This document shows positions 15,594-22,510 of a stretch of 23,673 nucleotides of DNA, piece by piece. The position numbers and the translations under genes were made by a program. Position 1 is the stretch's first letter. Each line of letters starts with the position of its first letter. The notes under the pieces are model-generated. The model searched no databases. It was not told the origin of the DNA and worked only from the letters and a program-made list of their open reading frames with translations. Source of the DNA: CAZXEU01 sp964639665 (GTDB lineage Bacteria > Bacteroidota > Rhodothermia > Rhodothermales > Bin80). Where the stretch lies: the NCBI GenBank assembly GCA_964639665.1, contig CAZXEU010000147.1, positions 1-23,673 on the forward strand, written 5' to 3'.

Positions 15594-16606
15594 AAGCACT
15601 TGTCTACACAGCGCCACTAACGATGGCGCTCGAAGACGTGCCGGAACCCGACTGCGGGCCCGACGATGTACTGGTTCGGGTCAGGGCTGTTGGCATATGC
15701 GGCTCGGATGTCCTCGGCTTCACCGGCAAGACCGGCCGGCGGCTGCCGCCACTGATCATGGGCCACGAGGCCTGCGGCACGGTGGAAGCCGTAGGCACCA
15801 ACGTAGACCGCGTCGACGCCGGAGCACATGTCTGCTTTGATTCCACGGTCTTTTGCAGGAGTTGCGCTGCATGCCTTTCGGGAGGGTATCACCGCTGCGA
15901 GAGCCGCCAAGTGCTGGGGGTAAGCGTGCCGGGCATGAAACGGCAGGGAGCGATGGCCGAACACGTGGTCTTACCCTGGTGGACGCTGCATCCCATGCCA
16001 CGCTCGCTCTCCTTCACGGATGCGGCGCTCCTGGAGCCCCTGGCGGTCGCATTGCATGCCGTACGCCGGTCCGGTCTGCGCGCGGGCCAGACGGTCTTTA
16101 TCCTGGGAGCCGGCACTATAGGCCTGCTGATTCTGCAGGTCTGCCGCGTCATGGCAGCCGGCAAAGTGGTAGTGGTGGATCTGAATGAGCGGCGCCTGGA
16201 GCTGGCAAGGGACTTCGGCGCAGATGCTGCGGCCTTGCCGGAGGATGCCGACCCATTCCTGCCGCAACGGGGCGCGGACATCAGCTTCGAAGCCGTGGGA
16301 CTGGCCTCAACACTGCAATCTGCCACGGCGCGGGCGGGAATGGGAGGCCGCGTCATTCTCGTGGGAAACCTGACGCCCAGGGTCCCGCTCGACGTTCAGG
16401 ACATCGTGGCCCGCGAGCTTACGCTGATAGGGACATACGCCAGCGGCGGCGTCTTTGCGGACGCCCTCCGGATGGTGGCTGACGGCCTCGTGAATCCGAG
16501 ACCGCTTGTGAGCGAAGTCCTGCCGCTTAAGGACGGCCCTTCGGCCTTCGACCGGTTGCTCAAGGGTGAGGAGAAAGACCTGCTCAAGGTGATTCTTGAG
16601 CCCTGA
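15590..16606 (+). CDS. Zinc-dependent medium-chain alcohol/polyol dehydrogenase
   Basis: This is a 338-residue MDR protein. Catalytic zinc ligands are Cys37 (GICGSD), His59 with Glu60 (GHE), and Glu149 (LLEPLA). The structural zinc site is complete: Cys89, Cys92, Cys95 and Cys103. The Rossmann motif GAGTIG lies at 173-178, and Asp197 ending beta-2 favours NAD+. It resembles the sorbitol/galactitol-1-phosphate/threonine dehydrogenase branch. The start codon overlaps the dehydratase stop by 4 nt (ATGA), so translation is probably coupled. In the proposed pathway it could oxidise the entry sugar, an alditol or the released hydroxy acid. The last 23 bp overlap the 3' end of the convergent HAD gene. 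Confidence 0.9.
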   Translation: MKALVYTAPLTMALEDVPEPDCGPDDVLVRVRAVGICGSDVLGFTGKTGRRLPPLIMGHEACGTVEAVGTNVDRVDAGAHVCFDSTVFCRSCAACLSGGYHRCESRQVLGVSVPGMKRQGAMAEHVVLPWWTLHPMPRSLSFTDAALLEPLAVALHAVRRSGLRAGQTVFILGAGTIGLLILQVCRVMAAGKVVVVDLNERRLELARDFGADAAALPEDADPFLPQRGADISFEAVGLASTLQSATARAGMGGRVILVGNLTPRVPLDVQDIVARELTLIGTYASGGVFADALRMVADGLVNPRPLVSEVLPLKDGPSAFDRLLKGEEKDLLKVILEP

Positions 16607-17492
16607 CCGCGCGCCAAGGCGGCTGCTCCGGCAAAACGGCATGGAGCTTTGCAACAAGGCTTTCCTGGTAGGATCCGGCGAAGCCGCCTCCAAAGAACCG
16701 GTCAAGACCCTCGCCTAGCAGCCGCTGCCAGCTGGCCTCTTCGCTGCCCGGCAGTATGGGGAAGAAACAGGCTCCCGCAGATCGGGCCGCCGCCAGGTCG
16801 CCGCACGCATCTCCAATCATGAGCATCCGCGAGGGCGCATACCGGCCCGCCGCCGCCATGTGCAGGTGGTCCATCTTTCTGCCGCACTCCTGGCCTGCGA
16901 TGGTCTGGACAAAAGGACGGATAGCATGCTCTGTCCACTCGCGCTCCAGGGCCTGCTGCGGTGTCCCCGAGGCAACGATGAGGTCGGCGCCGGATGCGGC
17001 GCGCTTCAGCGTCTCCAACACGCCGGGAAACGGACTGACGCCCTGTACCATCCTGCCGATCTCGGTGTTGACGTCCTCGCTCCAGCGCAGCACCTGCGCC
17101 AACTCGGTGCTGGCCAGCGCCGCGCGGCCAAGCGCCGGATTGCCGAGGTCTGTCTCGGCCTCGATCCACGTCCGCAGGCCGGGTAGCGCCGGCACCCGGA
17201 CGGCGCGCCTCGTCACGACCTCGCGCGCGCGCAATAAGTCCAGCACCGCAACCAGCGCCGGAAATCGGTTCATGCCCCGCTGCCGCGAATAGAGATTGAC
17301 AAATTCCCAGGCCTCGCGGGCATACCGGCTGACGGCCTGCAGCCCGAAATGCCGCACTGTCACAGGACAGAAGCACTCCTTGTGCTTGACCTCCATGGTG
17401 TCAAACACGCAGCCATCGGAATCGACCGCAATAAAGTAGTCGTGCCGGGGCCTGAGTGTACGCAGGCGCTCTTTGGCTGAATCGAGGGTCAT
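16584..17492 (-). CDS. HAD superfamily hydrolase, probable sugar-linked phosphatase
   Basis: This is a 302-residue haloacid-dehalogenase fold protein with all four motifs. Motif I is DSDGCVFDT (nucleophile Asp24, acid/base Asp26), motif II has Ser175 in VASGTPQ, motif III is Lys206 in GRKMDHL, and motif IV is GDACGD (227-232). The region between motif I and II, about 145 residues, is a large helical C1 cap, much longer than in phosphoglycolate phosphatase. It includes KHKECFCP and FVNLYSRQRGMNRFPALV. Proteins of this type often sit beside sugar catabolic genes, and I infer a sugar-phosphate or related substrate. The ATG at 17490-17492 is preferred over a TTG seven codons upstream. It converges with the zinc dehydrogenase, overlapping it by 23 bp, and is divergent from the Tat-exported oxidoreductase. 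Confidence 0.85.
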   Translation of the reverse strand: MTLDSAKERLRTLRPRHDYFIAVDSDGCVFDTMEVKHKECFCPVTVRHFGLQAVSRYAREAWEFVNLYSRQRGMNRFPALVAVLDLLRAREVVTRRAVRVPALPGLRTWIEAETDLGNPALGRAALASTELAQVLRWSEDVNTEIGRMVQGVSPFPGVLETLKRAASGADLIVASGTPQQALEREWTEHAIRPFVQTIAGQECGRKMDHLHMAAAGRYAPSRMLMIGDACGDLAAARSAGACFFPILPGSEEASWQRLLGEGLDRFFGGGFAGSYQESLVAKLHAVLPEQPPWRAVRAQESP

Positions 17493-17615
17493 GGCGCCGG
17501 GGATGGCCGTCAAACGCCGTGCCCGCTGCGGGTTCCCGGCCGGGCATCCGGCCTCGCGCGCGCCGTGCGCAACTCATTCCACGCGCTGCGTCGTTAACTT
17601 GAATGCCTCGAACGC

Positions 17616-17620
17616 AAGGA
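17616..17620 (+). promoter_or_regulatory. Ribosome binding site of the Tat-exported oxidoreductase
   Basis: AAGGA ends 10 nt before the ATG at 17631. The spacing is slightly long but supports this start, which also gives an intact twin-arginine signal at the N-terminus. Confidence 0.5.
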
Positions 17621-17630
17621 CCCGACAGCC

Positions 17631-18935
17631 ATGCCCGTTTCCCGGAGACGATTTCTGAAGCACTCCTCCGCCGCCCTGGCGGCAGCAACCTTTCCTTACG
17701 GGTTCGGCTCTGGCGCCCGTGCCGTTGCACCCAGTGACACGGTCCGTGTGGGCGCCATAGGCATAAACGGCATGGGATGGAGCAACGTGCGCTCCTTTCT
17801 GGAGATACCGGACGTGGAAGTCGCAGCTCTCTGCGACGTGGATCGCTCGGTGCTTGATAGGCGTGCGGGTGAACTCGTCGAAATGACGGGAAAGGCCGCC
17901 AGCCTGTATGGCGACTTCAGGGCGCTTCTCGATGAGCCCGACATCGATGCCGTCATGATCGCGACTCCGGACCACTGGCACCCGCTCATGACGATTGCGG
18001 CGTGCGAGGCGGGAAAGGACGTGTACGTGGAAAAGCCGTTGGCAAATTCCATTGAGGAATGCAATGCCATGGTAGCGGCTGCGGCGCACTATGACAGGAT
18101 CGTGCAGGTCGGCCAGTGGCAGCGCAGCGGACCGCACTGGGACGAGGCTATTGCCGTTGTGCACTCGGGCTCCCTCGGCAAGATTCGAACAGCCAAGGCG
18201 TGGGCCTACCAAGGGTGGATGACCAACATTCCCAGGCTGGCGGACGAAGCACCGCCGCCCGGTGTGGACTACGACCTGTGGCTCGGTCCCGCTCCGCAGC
18301 GTGCGTTCAATCCCAACCGCTTCCATTTCAATTTTCGGTGGTTCTGGGACTACGCCGGTGGCCTTATGACCGACTGGGGCGTCCACCTGGTAGACACGGT
18401 GCTGTACGGCATGCAGGCCGTGGCACCGCGAGCCGTGCTTTCGGCGGGAGGCGCCTTTGCCTATCCGGACGGCGGCATGGAGACGCCCGACACGCAGCAG
18501 GCCATCTTTGAGTACGACGACTTCAGCATGCTGTGGGAGCATGCTGCGGGCATTGACAACGGTCCATATGGCAGGGACCACGGCGTGGCCTTCATCGGCA
18601 ACAACGGGACGCTGGTCGTGGATCGCCAGGGCTGGAAAGTGATCCCGGAAGGCGACAAGGTGGAAGCTGTCCCCGTACAGCCGGCCCGCGAGTCCGGATT
18701 TAACCGCCACACGCGCAACTTTGTCGAATGCATCAAGTCCAGGGCCGAACCCGCCTGCCCGCCTCGTACGGCCTGGCTCGCCGCAGTGAATGCCCACCTG
18801 GGAAACGTCGCCTTCCGGACCGGCCGCAAGGTTTACTGGGATCAGGAATCACTGTCCTTTCCCGGTGACGACGAGGCCAATTCGCTGATCCGGAGCAGCT
18901 ACCGCCGTCCGTGGACACTGCCCGAATTCAACTGA
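17631..18935 (+). CDS. Gfo/Idh/MocA family oxidoreductase with twin-arginine signal
   Basis: This is a 434-residue protein. The N-terminus SRRRFLK (residues 4-10), followed by an Ala-rich hydrophobic stretch, is a Tat signal, so the protein should be exported folded with its NAD(P) bound. The Rossmann motif is GINGMG (44-49), and the catalytic motif EKP is at 134-136 (VYVEKPLANS). The C-terminal alpha/beta domain has MTDWGVHLVDT, where the Asp and His are the usual substrate-site pair. Exported members of this family oxidise or isomerise glycosides, or remove sugar groups through 3-keto intermediates, and are abundant in glycan-degrading Bacteroidota and Planctomycetes. It converges with the sugar isomerase gene, with 11 bp between stops. 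The substrate is unknown. Confidence 0.9.
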   Translation: MPVSRRRFLKHSSAALAAATFPYGFGSGARAVAPSDTVRVGAIGINGMGWSNVRSFLEIPDVEVAALCDVDRSVLDRRAGELVEMTGKAASLYGDFRALLDEPDIDAVMIATPDHWHPLMTIAACEAGKDVYVEKPLANSIEECNAMVAAAAHYDRIVQVGQWQRSGPHWDEAIAVVHSGSLGKIRTAKAWAYQGWMTNIPRLADEAPPPGVDYDLWLGPAPQRAFNPNRFHFNFRWFWDYAGGLMTDWGVHLVDTVLYGMQAVAPRAVLSAGGAFAYPDGGMETPDTQQAIFEYDDFSMLWEHAAGIDNGPYGRDHGVAFIGNNGTLVVDRQGWKVIPEGDKVEAVPVQPARESGFNRHTRNFVECIKSRAEPACPPRTAWLAAVNAHLGNVAFRTGRKVYWDQESLSFPGDDEANSLIRSSYRRPWTLPEFN

Positions 18936-18946
18936 GGCGCTCGCCA

Positions 18947-19864
18947 CTAGCGCCGTGGAATGAACTGCCTCAGGTAGATTGCGCTCTGCCGCAGGGAGGC
19001 CTTGCGATCCTCCAGCGTGCCCTCGTAGGCCCGGTCCTCCACTTCCACGCACACCGCGCCGCGGTAGCCTGCATCATTGAGCGCCGCGACGAACCTGCCC
19101 CAGAGGACATCGCCCAGGCCTGGCAGCTTGGGCGTATGGAATTCGTTGGGCGTAGCCATGATGCCGACGCTGTTGAGCCGGTCAGTGTCCAGGCGCGCAT
19201 CCTTCGCATGCACATGCACGAGGCGGTCCGCAAACTCGCCGATGGGCGCCAGGTAGTCCATGTGCTGCCAGACCATGTGAGACGGGTCGTAGTTTAGACC
19301 AAACGACGCACTCGGCACGTCCGCGAACATGCGCCGCCAGACGGCGGGCGTGTGCGCCAGGTTCTTGCCAGCGGGCCACTCGTCCGCGGTAAAGAACATG
19401 GGGCAATTCTCGATGCCGATCCTTATGCCATGCTTCTCCGCGTGCGCAACCAGCGGAGGCCACACCTCCAGGAAGCGCGGCCAGTTCTCGTCCACGGATT
19501 TGCGCCAATCTCGGCCTACGAAGGTGTTTACGCACTCCAGGGACAGCTCCCGCGCGGCCAGCACCATCTCGGCAATGTGGTCCGTGTATATGCGGGCCTC
19601 TTCCCGGTCAGGGCAAAGCGGATTCGGGTAATAGCCGAGGGCGCTTATGGAAACGCCCGTATCGCGCGCAAGAGCGGCAACGCGGCTTAGGTCCTTGTCC
19701 GTGAACTCCAGGTGCGTAACGCCAGCGTAGCGGCGCGCAGCCTTGCCCCTCGGCCAGCACATGAGTTCCACACAACCGTAGCCCGTCTCGATGGCCGTCT
19801 CAAAGACCTCCTCCACCGACAGGTCGGGCAATATGGCACTGACAAATCCAAGTTTCATGGCCAT
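18947..19864 (-). CDS. Sugar phosphate isomerase/epimerase family TIM-barrel protein
   Basis: This is a 305-residue protein of the xylose isomerase-like/AP endonuclease 2 fold. Likely metal ligands are Glu152 (IGIENC), Asp193 and His196 (NYDPSH), His219 (HVHAKD) and a Glu in CVEVED (274-277). There is no signal peptide, so it is cytosolic. Family members include hexulose/tagatose epimerases, inosose dehydratase, 3-dehydroshikimate dehydratase and C-glycoside deglycosidases, so activity cannot be fixed from sequence. The start MAMKLGF at 19862-19864 was chosen over the second Met two codons later; upstream codons are open but uncharacteristic. It lies 58 bp downstream of the shikimate-dehydrogenase-like gene on the same strand, probably in one transcript. 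Confidence 0.88.
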   Translation of the reverse strand: MAMKLGFVSAILPDLSVEEVFETAIETGYGCVELMCWPRGKAARRYAGVTHLEFTDKDLSRVAALARDTGVSISALGYYPNPLCPDREEARIYTDHIAEMVLAARELSLECVNTFVGRDWRKSVDENWPRFLEVWPPLVAHAEKHGIRIGIENCPMFFTADEWPAGKNLAHTPAVWRRMFADVPSASFGLNYDPSHMVWQHMDYLAPIGEFADRLVHVHAKDARLDTDRLNSVGIMATPNEFHTPKLPGLGDVLWGRFVAALNDAGYRGAVCVEVEDRAYEGTLEDRKASLRQSAIYLRQFIPRR

Positions 19865-19922
19865 TCGGGATTCTTGATAACGGGCGTTCAGGATAGCAAA
19901 AATTCTGCGAATTGGCGCTATA

Positions 19923-20867
19923 TCACGCGGCGCGCGGACCCGCTTCCGCCTCGGACACCCGGCAGAACTCTGCAAATAGGGCATCCGTCAGACGAACGTT
20001 GTACACATGGCTCATCACGCTCGACCAACCGTGCATGAAATAATGCCAACCGTCCGCAACAGCGAGCTCCCGCGCCCGCGCCTGGGCGCGGGCCTGCTGA
20101 AGGAATTGGCGCTCGCCCCTGTAGTTGAGCTCCCACGCCGCGCCACGCTCCGGAAAGCGTGCGGCGGCCGTGATCGGCGATCCCGGCAAGTCCTTGCCCA
20201 TACCTGTGGCGTTTATGATGAGCGACCGCGGCGGCAGACTGCCAACCAGACGGTCGTTGGCGGACGCATCCGAGCTGAGGATGAACCGCAAGCGCAAACC
20301 GGCCGGACACAGCATCTCGGCGACGCTTCGACAGTGCTCCAGGTTGTCCTCCCGGATGTCTACCACATGCACCTTCGACGGACGCCACCGGGCCCGCGTC
20401 AGTAGATGCACCAGGAGGGCTGCTGTGGCACCGCCCGCGCCAAGCGACAGCACCTCTGCATCTGCGCAGCGCTGCCAGTAATCCGAACCCAGGAAATGGT
20501 CCATGGCATCCCCAGCGTTCTCGGGATCGCAGGCGTGCCCCCAGAGGAGGCCGCCCCGCTTGTAGAGCGCCGAAACCTCTCCGCAGAGCTGCGCTTCCGG
20601 CGTAAGCCTGTCTACCAGGTCCCGTGCCGCGCGTATCACGGCAAGCTTGTGCGACGTTACCAGGGCCCCGCGCACGGCAGGATTGTTCCGCAGTGCCTGG
20701 ACCGCAGACCGGTAGCGAGCCGGCGCGGTCCCGAGCGGCAAGTCCACCCCTTCCAGCGACGCTTTCCCCAGGCCAAGAACACGCGCCCAATGCGAAAACA
20801 GGCGCATGGAAAGGGAGCCGGACGTGCGGACCCCGAAAAACTGCATTATGTTACGGTCTGCTTCCAT
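19923..20867 (-). CDS. Shikimate/quinate dehydrogenase-like protein with altered substrate-site motifs
   Basis: This is a 314-residue protein with the AroE two-domain layout. The N-terminal FFGV plus GSLS (17-20) matches the paired serines of the shikimate-binding loop. TSHK (71-74) keeps the catalytic Lys74 but has Ser in place of the usual Pro. ACD (112-114) keeps the catalytic Asp114 but loses NTD. EVSA replaces the AVNT segment. The nucleotide loop is GAGGA (143-147), followed later by INATGMG. The terminal substrate-site Gln region reads MHGWSSVMSHV. A different polyol or cyclitol-like substrate is therefore more likely than shikimate. The ATG at 20865-20867 is 23 bp from the divergent sulfatase ATG; an alternative Met at 20846 would widen that gap to 44 bp. 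Confidence 0.75.
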   Translation of the reverse strand: MEADRNIMQFFGVRTSGSLSMRLFSHWARVLGLGKASLEGVDLPLGTAPARYRSAVQALRNNPAVRGALVTSHKLAVIRAARDLVDRLTPEAQLCGEVSALYKRGGLLWGHACDPENAGDAMDHFLGSDYWQRCADAEVLSLGAGGATAALLVHLLTRARWRPSKVHVVDIREDNLEHCRSVAEMLCPAGLRLRFILSSDASANDRLVGSLPPRSLIINATGMGKDLPGSPITAAARFPERGAAWELNYRGERQFLQQARAQARARELAVADGWHYFMHGWSSVMSHVYNVRLTDALFAEFCRVSEAEAGPRAA

Positions 20868-20890
20868 GGACAATCGCCTGAGACTGCCGC

Positions 20891-22510
20891 ATGCAACGCC
20901 TCCTTCCGCTTCTCGTGCCCCTTCTTGCCGCTGCCGCGTGCTCGGACTTCGATCAAGACATCGCGGAGGGGGCCGCGCCGCCGCCCAACATCCTCTGGCT
21001 CGTGGCCGAGGATATGAGCCAGAACATTGCTCCGTTTGGAGACTCGACTGTCGCCACGCCCCACCTGGAGCGGCTGGCGCGCGAGGGTATACGGTTTCCA
21101 AACACGTTTTCCGTCTCCGGCGTGTGCGCTCCCAGCCGGTTCTCCATCGCCACGGGCATATACACCACAAGCGGCAAGGCGCAGCACATGCGCACGACCT
21201 CCAACCCTCAATACCACGAAATCATAGGCGTGCCGCCCTACGAGGCCGTCCCTCCGCCCGGGGTGCGAATGATGAGCGAGGTCCTGCGTGCGCACGGCTA
21301 CTTCGCAACCAACAATGCTAAGCGCGACTACCAGTTCGCACCGCCGGTCACGGCCTGGGACGAAAGCTCCAACCAGGCACACTGGCGGCAGCGCCCGGAA
21401 GGCGCGCCGTTCTTTTCCATTTTCAATTTTGGCGTCACCCACGAATCGCGCATCTGGGCCAAGGCAGAAGACTCGCTGTGGGTGCCAGAAGACCTCGAAG
21501 CGCCCATTCCACCCTACCTGCCGGACACGGAGGCCGTGCGCACGGACATCCGGCGCATGTACTCCAACATCCGGGAACTCGATCACCAGATTGGCAATGT
21601 TCTTGCGGACCTGGAGGCCGATGGGCTCCTGGACAATACGATCATCTTCTTCTATTCGGACCACGGCGGACCCCTGCCCCGGCAGAAGCGGCAGCTCTAT
21701 GACAGCGGCCTACGCGTGCCGCTGATCATTCGGCTGCCGGACGGCACGGGCGCGGGCACAATCGACGAGCGCCTGGTAAGCTTCGTGGACTTGGCACCGA
21801 CGGTTTTTTCCCTGGCGGGCGTGCCTTTGCCCGGATACCTGGAAGGGCAGGCTTTCCTGGGCGGGCAACGCTCCGGCGAACCGCGGACATACATACACGC
21901 GGCTGCCGACCGCTTTGACAGCGTGTACGACACGAAGCGCGCCGTGCGGGACGGACGGTTCAAGTACCTCCGCAACTTGAGACCCGAGCGCGGCTACTAT
22001 CTGGCGGTAACGTATCGCGAGCAGATGGCCACCATGCAGGAGCTGTTGCGCCTTCGCGACAGTGGGGGTCTGGACGAAGCCCAGGCGCAGTGGTTCAGAG
22101 GTTCAAAACCGGAGGAAGAGCTCTTCGACACGTGGTCGGACCCGCACGAGCTCCGCAATATCGCCGGCGAGACTGCCCATGCCGGCAAGCTGGCCGAATT
22201 GCGCGGCGAACTCGAGCGCTGGATGGCCGCCACGGGTGACGCAGGGACCATGCCTGAAAACGACCTCGTGGAATCCGTCTGGCCGGAACTGGTGCAGCCC
22301 GCGACGGCTGCGCCCTCCTCGACCATCGAAGAGGAGCTTCTCCACCTGAGCAGCAATACGGAGGGGGCCTCCATCGGCTACCGTTTCCCGAACGAGGAGC
22401 GCTGGCGTGTCTACACCGGCCCCATTGCACTCGGGGACCAGCCGCACGTGGAGGCCATGGCCCACCGCATCGGCTTTGCGCCGAGCCCGGAAGTCACGCT
22501 GCCGAACTAG
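20891..22510 (+). CDS. S1 family (formylglycine-dependent) sulfatase lipoprotein
   Basis: This is a 539-residue exported sulfatase. The leader MQRLLPLLVPLLAAAAC ends in a lipobox with Cys17, followed by acidic SDFDQD, which resembles Bacteroidota surface lipoprotein export signals. The active-site consensus C-x-P-S-R is CAPSR at 79-83, with Cys79 the residue converted to formylglycine. Glu40-Asp41 in LVAEDMS and Asp257-His258 in YSDHGG are metal ligands, and Lys143, His184 and Lys266 are plausible active-site residues. The C-terminal subdomain contains VRDGRFKYLRN. It would remove sulfate esters or N-sulfates from a glycan outside the cytoplasm. Its stop overlaps the convergent oxidoreductase stop in a shared CTAG. 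No formylglycine-generating enzyme is in the window; the gene must be elsewhere. Confidence 0.93.
   Translation: MQRLLPLLVPLLAAAACSDFDQDIAEGAAPPPNILWLVAEDMSQNIAPFGDSTVATPHLERLAREGIRFPNTFSVSGVCAPSRFSIATGIYTTSGKAQHMRTTSNPQYHEIIGVPPYEAVPPPGVRMMSEVLRAHGYFATNNAKRDYQFAPPVTAWDESSNQAHWRQRPEGAPFFSIFNFGVTHESRIWAKAEDSLWVPEDLEAPIPPYLPDTEAVRTDIRRMYSNIRELDHQIGNVLADLEADGLLDNTIIFFYSDHGGPLPRQKRQLYDSGLRVPLIIRLPDGTGAGTIDERLVSFVDLAPTVFSLAGVPLPGYLEGQAFLGGQRSGEPRTYIHAAADRFDSVYDTKRAVRDGRFKYLRNLRPERGYYLAVTYREQMATMQELLRLRDSGGLDEAQAQWFRGSKPEEELFDTWSDPHELRNIAGETAHAGKLAELRGELERWMAATGDAGTMPENDLVESVWPELVQPATAAPSSTIEEELLHLSSNTEGASIGYRFPNEERWRVYTGPIALGDQPHVEAMAHRIGFAPSPEVTLPN

Noticed and set aside
17574..18797. 407-codon open frame on minus
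   Set aside because: Antisense to the Tat-exported Gfo/Idh gene, whose plus-strand motifs (Tat signal, EKP, GINGMG) are unambiguous.
19184..20081. A CRISPR array, insertion sequence or attachment site in the strand-switching region
   Set aside because: No direct repeats with regular spacing, no transposase, no tRNA-proximal integrase; strand switching alone is not evidence for mobility.
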